A stretch of 64,000 nucleotides of DNA from an uncultured Lachnospiraceae bacterium (GTDB taxonomy: Bacteria > Bacillota > Clostridia > Lachnospirales > Lachnospiraceae), in NCBI GenBank assembly GCA_903789615.1, contig CAIFEV010000008.1, positions 41,635-105,634 on the forward strand, written 5' to 3'. Shown piece after piece: positions 8,262 to 17,337 of the stretch; positions within the stretch are counted from its first letter, which is position 1; the number at the start of each line of letters is the position of its first letter. The position numbers were made by a program, and so were the translations under genes. Under the pieces are notes generated by a model. The model saw only the letters and a list, made by a program, of their open reading frames with translations, did no database searches and had not been told where the DNA came from.

Positions 8262-8939
8262 GTGAAAGAAAAAGAAGGGACGCCGGTTGGTATTGTCATG
8301 CTGGATACGCATTTCCCGAGGATTGCCGGCGATATCGGCAATCCGGAGACCTTTGACTTTCCGGTCCTTTACCGGATCGTCCCGGCTGATGCCGGTGCGG
8401 TTGTGAGGCACCTTGAGACGCAGGATGTGGGCGTTTATATCCGGGTAGCGAAGGAACTGGAGGAAGCCGGCGCCAAGGCGGTTTTCACGAGCTGCGGATT
8501 CCTCGGTGCCTTCCAGAAGACGATCGGAGAGGCGCTTCAGGTTCCGTTTGTCGCTTCCAATCTCATGTGTCTGCCATTTGTCGAGAGGCTGCTTCCGGCC
8601 GGAAAAAAGGCAGGTGTGATGACGGTCAATTCGGAAACCCTGAAAGAAGAGAGCTTCACAGCGGTTGGAGCGGTCAGGCCGGACATTGTGTATGGCCTGC
8701 AGACAGGGACAGAGTTTACAAATGCGATCCTGTCGGACCGGCCGGTTATGGACAGCGCTGCCTGTGAAAGAGAACACGTCCGGGTCGCCAGGCAGATGCT
8801 GCAGGATCATCCGGAAGTCGGGGCGATTGTCCTTGAATGTACAAACATGCCCCCTTATGCTGCCGCCATCCGGCGGGCAGTAAAGGTGCCGGTGTTTGAT
8901 ATCTGTTCACTGGTTCGCTATCTGCACGCCTGTCTGTGA
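8262..8939 (+). CDS. Asp/Glu racemase-superfamily protein (copy 1)
   Basis: The 225-residue protein belongs to the aspartate/glutamate/hydantoin racemase superfamily. The two catalytic cysteines are kept: Cys78 in FTSCGF and Cys193 in LECTNMPPY. The N-terminus, with MLDTHFPRIAGDIGN, marks a subfamily often annotated only as racemase-like. A GTG start is used, directed by AAAGGAGGCGG. Such enzymes racemise, isomerise (maleate) or decarboxylate (arylmalonate) acidic substrates by cysteine chemistry. A paralogue lies at 14555, which suggests two different stereochemical or isomerase steps in one pathway. The specific reaction is unknown. Confidence 0.85.
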   Translation: MKEKEGTPVGIVMLDTHFPRIAGDIGNPETFDFPVLYRIVPADAGAVVRHLETQDVGVYIRVAKELEEAGAKAVFTSCGFLGAFQKTIGEALQVPFVASNLMCLPFVERLLPAGKKAGVMTVNSETLKEESFTAVGAVRPDIVYGLQTGTEFTNAILSDRPVMDSAACEREHVRVARQMLQDHPEVGAIVLECTNMPPYAAAIRRAVKVPVFDICSLVRYLHACL

Positions 8940-8981
8940 CGGGAAAAAGCGGACCCCAGGAGACAAAAGGAGGAGAGGACT

Positions 8982-10178
8982 ATGAAGAATTTCACAAAAC
9001 GGGTTGGTGCACTTACTCTCACAGCCGGAATGATTACCGGACTGACAGCCTGCGGCGCTGCCGGGAGCAGTCAGTCGGGAAGCGGCAGTTCGTCGGGATC
9101 CGGCAGCAGCGGTACGGCCGCCACGGTCAGCGAGATTCATGTCGGCAATGTGAATCCTCTGAGCGGTGATTCCGCACTGTACGGAAATGACCAGAGCCGC
9201 GGCTTCGGAATGGCAATTGAAGAGATCAACGCGGCCGGCGGTGTAAACGGCGCGAAGATCGTTCTGGATGATTACGATGATCAGGGAGATGCGCAGAAGG
9301 CGGCACAGGGCGCGCAGAAGTTCGCGGATGATGATTCTTACTATGCGATCATCGGCTCCTCGCTTTCAAACTGCACGCTGGCTATGACGCCGATCACGGA
9401 TGACGCGGGCATCGTTGAGATGGTGGTTTCCTCCAGCTCACCATCCCTGCATGGCTGCAGCGACTACTTCTTCCGGATGGCGGTCCAGGACGACCAGGTT
9501 GGGCCGCAGATGGCGAAAGCCCTGATCGACAAGGGATACAAGAGCGTTACGGTTCTGTATCCTTCCAATGACTACGGCAACAACCTGGACAAAAATCTGG
9601 AGGAATATGCGAAGAGCAACGGCCTGACAGTTCTGGATTCCATCGCGTATAACGCTTCCGACCAGGACTTTACCGCAATCTGTACGACTGTAAAGAATGA
9701 AGCGCCGGAGGCGGTTGCCCTGTGCGGTACGGTACAGGATTCCTCGCTTCTGATCAATCAGCTGAAAGCGGCCGGCGTGGATGCGTTCCTGATGGGTGGT
9801 ACTTCCCTGTATAATTCCAAAGCGCTGGAAATCGCCGGCAGCAACATGGAAGGCGTGGGATGCATCTCGGTTTACATCTCTTCCAATCCGGCAGACAAGG
9901 TTCAGAATTTCGTGTCCAAGTATAAAGAAAAGTACAACGAAACGCCGGATGCCTTCGCGGCACTTGCCTATGATGAGGGGTATGTGTTTGCGGATGCCTG
10001 CAAAAAGGCCATGGATGACAACGGCGGAAAACTTACCCGCGAGGGGATCATGAAAGCGCTCAAAGAAACGAACTACACTGGTGTCACCGGAACGGTCACC
10101 TATGACGATTCCAATGAGTGGATTCGTGATTATCTGGTACTTGAAGTCAAAGATGGGGAATTCCAGCTCGCTTCGTAA
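8982..10178 (+). CDS. Liv-type ABC transporter substrate-binding lipoprotein
   Basis: The 398-residue protein has a lipoprotein signal peptide (KR, hydrophobic stretch, lipobox LTAC at about residues 22-25) and a Ser/Gly-rich linker. It continues into a periplasmic-binding-fold type I domain (VGNVNPLSGDSALYGNDQSRGF, then EEINAAGGVNG), as in LivK. It should capture an amino acid or related small polar compound outside the cell. The next genes are the two permeases and two ATPases of the same importer. A strong GC hairpin follows the stop codon and may raise its level relative to the membrane subunits. The substrate may be the compound consumed by the flanking enzymes. Confidence 0.93.
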   Translation: MKNFTKRVGALTLTAGMITGLTACGAAGSSQSGSGSSSGSGSSGTAATVSEIHVGNVNPLSGDSALYGNDQSRGFGMAIEEINAAGGVNGAKIVLDDYDDQGDAQKAAQGAQKFADDDSYYAIIGSSLSNCTLAMTPITDDAGIVEMVVSSSSPSLHGCSDYFFRMAVQDDQVGPQMAKALIDKGYKSVTVLYPSNDYGNNLDKNLEEYAKSNGLTVLDSIAYNASDQDFTAICTTVKNEAPEAVALCGTVQDSSLLINQLKAAGVDAFLMGGTSLYNSKALEIAGSNMEGVGCISVYISSNPADKVQNFVSKYKEKYNETPDAFAALAYDEGYVFADACKKAMDDNGGKLTREGIMKALKETNYTGVTGTVTYDDSNEWIRDYLVLEVKDGEFQLAS

Positions 10179-10202
10179 AAAGACTCGGAAAATGTGAGAA
10201 CA

Positions 10203-10255
10203 GCCGGGGTGCCCGGCAGGGACAAAGAAGTCCCTGTGCGGGTCCCGGCGTTTTT
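10203..10255 (+). terminator. Hairpin between binding-protein and permease genes
   Basis: A long GC-rich stem with outer arms GCCGGG and CCCGGC and inner arms CAGGGAC and GTCCCTG is followed by GTTTTT. It is probably a partial terminator or mRNA stabiliser, because the Liv operon continues beyond it. Confidence 0.75.
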
Positions 10256-10289
10256 CTGTTTTTACGGCAGATTCCCGGGAGGTGTAAAA

Positions 10290-11186
10290 ATGGCGGTATT
10301 TCTTCAACAGGTCGTAAACGGCCTGGCGCAGGGCGGCATATATGCCCTGATCGCAATCGGCTGGACGACAGTATTCGGCATCGTCGGGGTCATGAACTGG
10401 ACCCACGGCGAGGTGTACATGCTGGGCGCCTATGTGGGCTTTTTCCTCACAACATATTCCGGGATGGGAATGGTCCCGGCACTGCTTCTTTCCATGGGAG
10501 CCGGCGCAATTATCGCAGTTCTTATTGACCAGTTCGGCTATGTGCCGCTCCGGAAACGCGGGACGCTGGCCAGGTCCGGATTTATCACAGCCCTTGGCCT
10601 TTCGACCTTTCTGCGGTATTCCGCCAACGCGGCGTTTTCGGCAGATCCGAGGGTATATCCGGCTTTGATGGAGTATCACCCGATTACGCTGTTCTCCATC
10701 GGCGGAACGGCTGTAACCATCAATTCCCTGCATCTGATTATTCTGATCGGTACATTCATCATCATGGTTGTGCTGCAGCTCTTTTTCACACGGACCATTA
10801 TCGGAAAGGCTATGCTGGCCGGATCGCAGGATATGAAGACGCTGGCTCTGATGGGGGCGGATTCGGAGAAGCTGATCAAGATCACATTTGCCATCAGCGG
10901 AGCGCTGGGCGCGGCGGCAGGCTTCTTCATGGGAATGCTGTATACGATCTATCCGACAATGGGCGCTCTTGCCGGCCTTAAGGGATGGGCATGCGCGATT
11001 CTCGGCGGTATCGGAAGCATATCCGGATCGCTGGTCGGCGGTGTTCTGATCGGCATTGCAGAGGCGCTGACATCCGGGTTTGTGTCAACCGGTTATAAAG
11101 ATGCGATCAGCTTCGTCATCATGATACTTGTCCTCCTGATCAAACCGACAGGTCTGATGGGATACAAGTTCGAAGAGAAAGTGTAA
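10290..11186 (+). CDS. livH: Liv-type ABC transporter permease
   Basis: The start is ATG 10290, preceded by GGGAGGTG; an upstream in-frame ATG would fall inside the terminator hairpin and is rejected. The resulting 298-residue protein begins FLQQVVNGLAQGGIYALIAIG, the standard LivH opening, and has about eight membrane segments. The EAA-like cytoplasmic loop lies in the C-terminal third, and the end LIKPTGLMG is typical. It forms the channel with LivM and is driven by LivG and LivF. It sits between the binding-protein gene and livM, in the order found in branched-chain amino acid importers. Confidence 0.93.
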   Translation: MAVFLQQVVNGLAQGGIYALIAIGWTTVFGIVGVMNWTHGEVYMLGAYVGFFLTTYSGMGMVPALLLSMGAGAIIAVLIDQFGYVPLRKRGTLARSGFITALGLSTFLRYSANAAFSADPRVYPALMEYHPITLFSIGGTAVTINSLHLIILIGTFIIMVVLQLFFTRTIIGKAMLAGSQDMKTLALMGADSEKLIKITFAISGALGAAAGFFMGMLYTIYPTMGALAGLKGWACAILGGIGSISGSLVGGVLIGIAEALTSGFVSTGYKDAISFVIMILVLLIKPTGLMGYKFEEKV

Positions 11187-11198
11187 GGGGGCGGTCTG

Positions 11199-12230
11199 AT
11201 GAAAAAGATTCACATTTCCCTTCGAAAGCCTCAGGCGGGAGAGCTGAAGGCCAATCGGAAGGTCATCGCCGTCTGTGTCGTTCTGGCGGCAATGCTCTTC
11301 ATCTGTTTTCTCGACGACTTCACGCCTTCGGGGCGTGTGATCCCCAATTACTTCAAATATGTGATTGTTGTCAGCCTGATATACTCGGTTGCCAGCCTCG
11401 GCATCAACTTCTACTCCGGGTATCAGGGCGATACATCCCTGGGGCATGCGGTGTTCTTCGGAACCGGAGCATACGTGACAGCTTATCTGACCACGCAGTT
11501 TTCCGGCATCAATTTCTGGGCTTCGATCCTGATCGGCATGGCATTTTCGGCGGTTCTTTCTCTGCCGGTTGCCTGGGCCGGGAGCCGGGTAAAAGGGTCT
11601 TTTATGGTGGTTATCACCTACGGCTACTGCGAAATTTTCCGGTATCTGGCCATCAATTCCAATACACTTGGAGGTACAGCCGGCATGGCCGGTATCCCCT
11701 CTCCTAAGATCTTCGGAGTCAGGATTACGAAGATCCCATGGCTTCCATCCAACAAGGACGGATTTATTCTGATCCTGATGGCCATTGTCGGATTCCTTGC
11801 GCTTTTTACGTACCGGATTGTAAATTCCCGCGTCGGATACGCGCTGGCAGCGGTACGGGAGGATGAGATCGCCGCATACGCGATGGGAGTCAACGTCAAG
11901 GCATACAAGCGGCTGGCAATTATCACATCAGCTGTCATCACGTCGGTGGCAGGAAGTTTTTACGCCGGATTTACCAATGTGGCTGACCCGAGCCTGTTCG
12001 GAGCCACACTCTCCATCACGATTTTCACGATGCTTGTCATCGGCGGGCGCAGGAGTATCAGCGGAGCGATTCTGGGAGCATTTATCGTTGTAATCTGCCC
12101 GGAACTTCTGCGGTATGTTCAGGACCTGATCGGTCTTCCGTTTGATCCCTGGTATATCCTGTACGGCCTGATGCTCGTCATCATCATGCGGTTTAAGCCG
12201 GAGGGACTGCTGGGGACGAAGGAATCCTGA
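11199..12230 (+). CDS. livM: Liv-type ABC transporter permease
   Basis: The 343-residue membrane protein begins 12 bases after livH. It shows the LivM pattern: an N-terminal segment, then LGINFYSGYQGDTSLGHAVFFGTGAYV, then AAVREDEIAAYAMGVNVKAYKR, and a C-terminal FKPEGLLGTKES. AAVREDE...AMGVN is the conserved coupling loop that contacts the ATPases. It pairs with LivH to import branched-chain amino acids or related compounds. In this setting the cargo is more likely the substrate of the surrounding catabolic genes than leucine itself, but that is inference. Confidence 0.93.
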   Translation: MKKIHISLRKPQAGELKANRKVIAVCVVLAAMLFICFLDDFTPSGRVIPNYFKYVIVVSLIYSVASLGINFYSGYQGDTSLGHAVFFGTGAYVTAYLTTQFSGINFWASILIGMAFSAVLSLPVAWAGSRVKGSFMVVITYGYCEIFRYLAINSNTLGGTAGMAGIPSPKIFGVRITKIPWLPSNKDGFILILMAIVGFLALFTYRIVNSRVGYALAAVREDEIAAYAMGVNVKAYKRLAIITSAVITSVAGSFYAGFTNVADPSLFGATLSITIFTMLVIGGRRSISGAILGAFIVVICPELLRYVQDLIGLPFDPWYILYGLMLVIIMRFKPEGLLGTKES

Positions 12231-12263
12231 CAAGGCCGTAAAAGCAGAAAGGAGCGCCTAGGT

Positions 12264-13049
12264 ATGAGTGAAGTTTTACTCAGCACACAGAATCTGTCCA
12301 AGAGCTTCGGCGGCATCATGGCGAACAAGGACATCAATTTTCATATCAACCGGGGTGAGATCGTCGCGATCATCGGGCCGAACGGATCCGGAAAGACGAC
12401 TTTTTACAATCTTCTGACCGGTATCACCCGCTGCTCGGGCGGCACGATTACCTTTGAAGGGAAGAATATCACCGGGAAAAAACCACAGGAGATCACAAAG
12501 CTTGGGATCAGCCGGACATTTCAGAATATCCGTCTGTTCGGAACACTGTCGGTGGCACAGAACATTGAGATCGCAAGGCACTGCCGTACTTCTTCTACCA
12601 TGTGGGATGCTCTCTGGCACACGAAGAAATATGGTACGGAGAAGGAGGAAAATGCCGAAGCCGTAGAGCGCTGTATGGAATATGTCGGTATTGCCGACAA
12701 GAAGGATTGGAAGGCAACCAATCTTCCCTACGGAATGCAGCGAAAGCTGGAGATCGCCAGAGCGCTTGCAACAGATCCAAAACTGATTCTGCTGGATGAA
12801 CCGGCGGCCGGCATGAACCCAAAGGAAAAGGAAGAACTGATGGATATCATCCGGAAACTATCGTCTGACGGCTATTCCGTCATTCTGATTGAACATGCCA
12901 TGCGGGTTGTCATGAACATCGCCGACCGGATCAGTGTATTCAACTACGGTGAAAAGATCGCGGACGGCCTTCCTACTGAGATCCGGGAAAATCCGGTTGT
13001 CATTCAGGCGTATCTGGGAAAGGGGGCATCGGCTGATGGAAATGCTTAA
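12264..13049 (+). CDS. livG: Liv-type ABC transporter ATP-binding protein
   Basis: The 261-residue ATPase has Walker A GPNGSGKTT (about residues 36-44), a LivG-type GISRTFQNIRLF segment, a signature region LPYGMQRKLEIARAL and Walker B LILLDEPAAGMNP. The C-terminal VIQAYLG is characteristic of LivG. It starts after an AAAGGAGCG site and its stop overlaps the start of livF by 14 bases, so the two are probably translationally coupled. It powers the LivHM channel. Confidence 0.94.
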   Translation: MSEVLLSTQNLSKSFGGIMANKDINFHINRGEIVAIIGPNGSGKTTFYNLLTGITRCSGGTITFEGKNITGKKPQEITKLGISRTFQNIRLFGTLSVAQNIEIARHCRTSSTMWDALWHTKKYGTEKEENAEAVERCMEYVGIADKKDWKATNLPYGMQRKLEIARALATDPKLILLDEPAAGMNPKEKEELMDIIRKLSSDGYSVILIEHAMRVVMNIADRISVFNYGEKIADGLPTEIRENPVVIQAYLGKGASADGNA

Positions 13050-13746
13050 GGTGGAGAATCTGAATGTATATTATGGCAACATCCATGCCCTGAAGGATAT
13101 GAGTCTGACTGTAAATGAAGGGGAGATCGTGTCTCTGATCGGAGCCAACGGAGCCGGAAAATCGACGCTTATGCTCTCAATCATGCACCAGATTCCTGCC
13201 AAAACCGGGAAGGTTCTGTTTCAGGGAAAGGACTGTCTGACACAGAAGACATTTGACATTGTAAAAGAGGGTATGACGCTGGTACCGGAAGGCCGTCATG
13301 TTTTTCCCCGTACTTCTGTTCAGGACAATCTGCTTTTGGGGGCCTACTACCGCCGCGACAAGTCGGAGGTGAAGAAGGATCTGAATCGGATCTATGAGAT
13401 GTTTCCCAGACTGCAGGAGCGCCGCAGACAGCTTGCCGGCACGCTCTCCGGAGGCGAGCAGCAGATGCTGGCTACGGCGAGAGCGCTCATGAGCCGTCCG
13501 AAGATGCTGCTTCTGGACGAGCCGTCCATGGGGCTGGCACCGATTATCGTGGACCAGATCTTTGATACGATCGTCCGAATCAATAAGGAAGGGACCACGA
13601 TTCTTCTGGTGGAGCAGAATGCCAACCAGGCGCTTCGAATTGCAGACCGGGGATATGTTCTGGAGACGGGTGAAAAGACTATGGAAGACGCGGCTGACAA
13701 GCTGCTTGCCAATGATCAGATCCGGGAAGCGTATCTGGGAGCATAG
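13036..13746 (+). CDS. livF: Liv-type ABC transporter ATP-binding protein
   Basis: Starting at ATG 13036 the protein is 236 residues long, the normal LivF length. It has Walker A GANGAGKST, the LivF-typical LVPEGRHVFPRTSVQDNL, signature LSGGEQQMLATARAL and Walker B MLLLDEPSMGLAP. The start overlaps livG. In-frame sequence further upstream lies inside livG and is not used. It completes a five-gene high-affinity importer (binding protein, two permeases, two ATPases). Confidence 0.94.
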   Translation: MEMLKVENLNVYYGNIHALKDMSLTVNEGEIVSLIGANGAGKSTLMLSIMHQIPAKTGKVLFQGKDCLTQKTFDIVKEGMTLVPEGRHVFPRTSVQDNLLLGAYYRRDKSEVKKDLNRIYEMFPRLQERRRQLAGTLSGGEQQMLATARALMSRPKMLLLDEPSMGLAPIIVDQIFDTIVRINKEGTTILLVEQNANQALRIADRGYVLETGEKTMEDAADKLLANDQIREAYLGA

Positions 13747-13755
13747 GAGAAGCGT

Positions 13756-14550
13756 ATGGTGCGGGGTGTCATTTTTGAGACGGACAGCCGGCTGACGTAT
13801 ACGGCGCAGGAGCTTAGGCGGAGTGACAACGCGGAAGTTATCCGGATCCGGGAGAAAGATGATCTTCCAAAGATGCAGAGAGGACCCTGGGATTTTGTTC
13901 TTCTGCCAATCCGGGGAACGGCGGACGGAACTGTTGAACTTGCGGATGGAAAAGCGGATATCCGCTCCTTTCTGGAGAAACTTTCATCCGATGCGCTGCT
14001 GATCTCCGGCGTGGAAACAGATTATGAGAAACAGCTTTCCTGCCGGTATATCAATTTTCAGAAGGACAGGACAGTTGCCCGGAAAAATTCGGAGTACACA
14101 GCGGAGGGGATTTTGTACCTGATGCTTCGCGAAACACCCCGCAGCATTGCGGAGTACACGTACGATCTGCTCGGGGACGGAAATGTGGGGAGCGCGATGC
14201 ACCGGCTGCTGGAAAAGCTCTCCCTGCCGCACCGCTGGATTGTGAGGGACGGCGGGAAGGGAAAGCTCGCGCTGGAAGACTGGCAGGGAATGATCCCGTC
14301 AGAAGTGGTGATCAACACGATTCCGGCTGCTGTGATTCACTCCTGTCAGTTCCCGGAGGGAAAGCCGGATTCATTTTATATCTTCGATATAACAAGCGGC
14401 GGGAAGGGCGCCGGGCAGAAAGTAAAGGAAAAGCCGCATGTGCACTACGTGTGCGCGCCGCCGCTGCCGGGACTTGTGGCTCCGGCTTCCGCCGGACATC
14501 TGCTGGCGGAACTGGTTGAGCGGATGATGCCGGAAAGCGGCAGGAGGTAA
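13756..14550 (+). CDS. Dipicolinate synthase subunit A-like protein
   Basis: The 264-residue protein resembles DpaA/SpoVFA along its length. The N-terminal WDFVLLPIRGTADGTV matches the DpaA opening. NSEYTAEGILYLML lies near 111-124, followed by a Rossmann motif LGDGNVG (Gly140, 142, 145). The C-terminal VINTIPAAVI and LPGLVAPASAGHLLAE correspond to the DpaA substrate region. DpaA makes dipicolinate with DpaB in sporulating cells, but no DpaB is present here and the gene lies in a catabolic operon directly after livF. A dehydrogenase acting on a cyclic imine or related amino acid is plausible. Identity to true DpaA appears low, so I do not give the symbol. Confidence 0.72.
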   Translation: MVRGVIFETDSRLTYTAQELRRSDNAEVIRIREKDDLPKMQRGPWDFVLLPIRGTADGTVELADGKADIRSFLEKLSSDALLISGVETDYEKQLSCRYINFQKDRTVARKNSEYTAEGILYLMLRETPRSIAEYTYDLLGDGNVGSAMHRLLEKLSLPHRWIVRDGGKGKLALEDWQGMIPSEVVINTIPAAVIHSCQFPEGKPDSFYIFDITSGGKGAGQKVKEKPHVHYVCAPPLPGLVAPASAGHLLAELVERMMPESGRR

Positions 14551-14554
14551 GAAA

Positions 14555-15280
14555 ATGATCAGAGGAGGATATACGTGCTACGGACAGGATATCGGAATCC
14601 TGATGCTGGACACGAAATTTCCGAGGATCCGGGGCGATATCGGCAACGCAGAGACATTTCCGTTTCCGGTCCGGTACAAGATCGTGAGAAATGTGTTTCA
14701 GGGTGCAACACTTCCCCGTGACGCGGATCAGGTTCTTCTGCGCGCATTTACGGAGGCCGCAAAGGAACTGGAGGAAGACGGATGCAGGGCTATCACGACG
14801 TCCTGCGGGTTTCTGGCAGGCTTTCAGCAGGAGCTGGCGGCGGCGGTTCACATTCCTGTCTTTACCTCGGCTCTGGCACTGGTGCCGATGCTCTATCCGA
14901 TGCTGCACGGGGATGAGAGGATTGCCATATTTGCCGAGAAGAAGGAGTTCATGACCGAGTCGCTGTTCAACAAGAACGGCTGGTCACAGGAGAAAATTCC
15001 GGTAAGTGTTTTCGGAATGGACGAACACGCTGCGTTTAATGACCTGATCATCCGTAACAGCAGCGAGGGCGATCCGGAGCGGATCCGGAAAGAGGTCATC
15101 AGTCTTGCCGGACAGTATCTGGACAGCGGCATCAGAGGCGGCGTCATTGTGCTGGAGTGCCAGAATCTCGCACCATACGGAGCGCTGATCCAGGATATCT
15201 GCCAGGTGCCGGTGTTCGGAATTAATCAGCTGATCGCATTTATGTACAGCGGTGTGAAGTATCCGGATTACCGGAACTGA
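14555..15280 (+). CDS. Asp/Glu racemase-superfamily protein (copy 2)
   Basis: The 241-residue paralogue of the protein at 8262 keeps Cys84 in TTSCGFLAGF and Cys202 in LECQNLAPYG, plus the shared MLDTKFPRIRGDIGN opening. It begins four bases after the DpaA-like gene. Two homologues in one operon suggest either a two-component enzyme or separate steps on different intermediates. Possible reactions are racemisation, cis-trans isomerisation or decarboxylation of a dicarboxylic acid. The pair has clearly diverged, so a recent duplication is unlikely. Confidence 0.85.
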   Translation: MIRGGYTCYGQDIGILMLDTKFPRIRGDIGNAETFPFPVRYKIVRNVFQGATLPRDADQVLLRAFTEAAKELEEDGCRAITTSCGFLAGFQQELAAAVHIPVFTSALALVPMLYPMLHGDERIAIFAEKKEFMTESLFNKNGWSQEKIPVSVFGMDEHAAFNDLIIRNSSEGDPERIRKEVISLAGQYLDSGIRGGVIVLECQNLAPYGALIQDICQVPVFGINQLIAFMYSGVKYPDYRN

Positions 15281-15302
15281 CATAGCAGTGAGGAGGCGGG
15301 AT

Positions 15303-16319
15303 ATGAAGGTTTTGGTGACAGAGCCGGTCGATCCGGTTGGAATCCGGCTGCTGGAGGAACATCATCTGGAAGTGATACACGGGACCGGGATTGAGCCGGA
15401 AACGGTGATTCGGGAGGCGAAAGGGTGTGTTGGAATCCTGACACGGAATGCGCATCTGGACGGTCCCATCATGGATGCATGCCCGGATCTTAAAGTTATA
15501 TCCATGCACGGGGTCGGAGTGGACTGCATCGACGTGGAAGCGGCCACAAAGCGGGGAATCCAGGTGACCAATGCCGCCGACTCCAATCAGAAAGCGGTTG
15601 CCGAGTATACAATCGGTCTGATTCTGATGCTGGCCAAACATGCGGTGACGTATACCAACGGGCTGAAGAAATATGATATGAGCGTGCGCAATACGACCGG
15701 CCACGAAGTGGCCGGACGGACGCTGGGGATCATCGGAATGGGTAATATCGGAAGTCAGGTCGCCCGGATGGCATCTTCGGGTCTCTCGATGCGGGTAATC
15801 GGTTACAGCCGGCATATCACCGGGACGGAGAGAGCGAGTTTCGGCATGCTGTCAGGCGATCTGAAGCAGGTGATCTCGGAAGCGGACTTTCTGACGCTGC
15901 ATGTTCCCGGAAACGCTTCAACGCATCACATGATCGGAGAGGAACAGCTCTCGTGGATGAAACCAACCGCCTATCTCATCAATACGGCGCGGGGCACGGT
16001 GGTAGATGAGTCGGCGCTGATCCGGGCCCTTGAAGATAAGAAAATCGCCGGCGCCGCGCTGGATGTATTTGAGGGCAATCTTCCGAAGCCGGACAATCCG
16101 CTTCTTTCCATGTCAAATGTAATCGTCACGCCGCACACGGCGGCATTTACCGTGGAAGCGCTTCAGCGCATGTCGTATCAGGCGGCCATGGGTATCGTGG
16201 AGGTTGTTGAGGGAAAACCAATTTCGTTTCCGGTTAACCATCTGCACGATACGTTCGAGGACCGTAAAGAAGTAAAGGAAGTCATGGATTTCTTCCGGTA
16301 CGAATTTAACATTTCCTGA
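15303..16319 (+). CDS. D-2-hydroxyacid dehydrogenase (phosphoglycerate-dehydrogenase-like)
   Basis: ATG 15303 follows GGAGGCGGG, giving 338 residues. NAD-binding motif GMGNIG is near 146-151. The catalytic set is present: Arg in NTARGTVVDE, Glu in DVFEGNLPK and His in VTPHTAAFT. The general fold is that of SerA, glyoxylate reductase and hydroxypyruvate reductase, without the SerA regulatory domain. It may reduce a 2-oxo acid formed by the aminotransferase or dehydrogenase of this operon. A second, different hydroxyacid dehydrogenase follows. The true substrate is unknown. Confidence 0.88.
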   Translation: MKVLVTEPVDPVGIRLLEEHHLEVIHGTGIEPETVIREAKGCVGILTRNAHLDGPIMDACPDLKVISMHGVGVDCIDVEAATKRGIQVTNAADSNQKAVAEYTIGLILMLAKHAVTYTNGLKKYDMSVRNTTGHEVAGRTLGIIGMGNIGSQVARMASSGLSMRVIGYSRHITGTERASFGMLSGDLKQVISEADFLTLHVPGNASTHHMIGEEQLSWMKPTAYLINTARGTVVDESALIRALEDKKIAGAALDVFEGNLPKPDNPLLSMSNVIVTPHTAAFTVEALQRMSYQAAMGIVEVVEGKPISFPVNHLHDTFEDRKEVKEVMDFFRYEFNIS

Positions 16320-16342
16320 ACCAGGAGAAGGAGGAATCAGCC

Positions 16343-17326
16343 ATGAAGCTTTGGATTGCATCACACCGGGTTGACGAGACGCAGATTTATGAAGAGGAAA
16401 ACAGACGGTTCGGATTCCATCTGACATTTGACGAAGAGGCGCTGACACCGGAGACGGCAGGGAAGCTGAGAGGATATGATGCAGTGGCAGTCACAACAAA
16501 CTGCCGGATCGACGAGACGATGTGCAGATTTCTTCAGCAGGACGGCGTGCGGTATATTCTTACCCGATCCACGGGTACGGATCATATCAATCTGGAGGCG
16601 GTGCACCGGTACGGCCTTCTGGCTGCCAATGTCCCCGGATACTCGCCGAATGCCATATCCGAGCATACGGTCCTGCTGGTTCTGATGCTTCTGCGGAAGA
16701 TGAGAAGACAGATGGAAAGAGTGCGGGAGCACGATTTCAGGTTGGAAGGCGTCCGCGCCAGGCAGCTCTCGGGAATGACCGTCGGCGTGATCGGTGCCGG
16801 GAGGATCGGCGCCACAACGATCAGCCTGCTTTCCGGATTCGGATGCCGGATCCTGGTAAATGACCTGTACCAGAATGAAGAAGTAAAGAAAAAGGCATCG
16901 TATGTTTCCCTGGACGAACTGCTTGCCATGTCAGATGTCATTATCCTGCACGCGCCAATGATCGCGGCTAACTTCCATCTGATCGGAGAAGAGCAGATCG
17001 GGAAAATGAAACCGGGAGTTTACCTGATCAATCCGGCCAGAGGCGGGCTGGTGGACACGGAAGCGGTCTGCCGCGGTCTTCAGCAGGGCCGGATCGGCGG
17101 TTTTGGCTTTGATGTATATGAGAACGAAATGGCCACGCAGAGAAAAGATCTGCGTGGAAAGCCTCTGGGCGATCCGCTGCTGGAGAAGCTGCTGGCTATG
17201 GATTCGGTGGTTTATACATCTCACACGGCGTTCTACACCGATGAGGCCATCCGGGCGATCGCAGGGGCTACACTGCAGAATCTGGAGGACTTCCGAAAGA
17301 ACGGGCGGTGCATCAATCAGAGATGA
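16343..17326 (+). CDS. D-2-hydroxyacid dehydrogenase (D-lactate-dehydrogenase-like)
   Basis: The 327-residue protein belongs to the D-lactate dehydrogenase/VanH branch, shown by RSTGTDHINLEA, NVPGYSPNAISEHTV and SHTAFYTDEA. The NAD motif is GAGRIG near residue 149. Catalytic Arg is in NPARGGLVD, Glu in DVYENE and His in TSHTAFYT. A GAGAAGGAGG-type site precedes the ATG. It differs enough from the preceding gene that the two probably work on different 2-oxo acids. Fermentative re-oxidation of NADH produced by the amine dehydrogenase is one possible role. Confidence 0.88.
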   Translation: MKLWIASHRVDETQIYEEENRRFGFHLTFDEEALTPETAGKLRGYDAVAVTTNCRIDETMCRFLQQDGVRYILTRSTGTDHINLEAVHRYGLLAANVPGYSPNAISEHTVLLVLMLLRKMRRQMERVREHDFRLEGVRARQLSGMTVGVIGAGRIGATTISLLSGFGCRILVNDLYQNEEVKKKASYVSLDELLAMSDVIILHAPMIAANFHLIGEEQIGKMKPGVYLINPARGGLVDTEAVCRGLQQGRIGGFGFDVYENEMATQRKDLRGKPLGDPLLEKLLAMDSVVYTSHTAFYTDEAIRAIAGATLQNLEDFRKNGRCINQR

Positions 17327-17337
17327 GAGGAGTTTCT

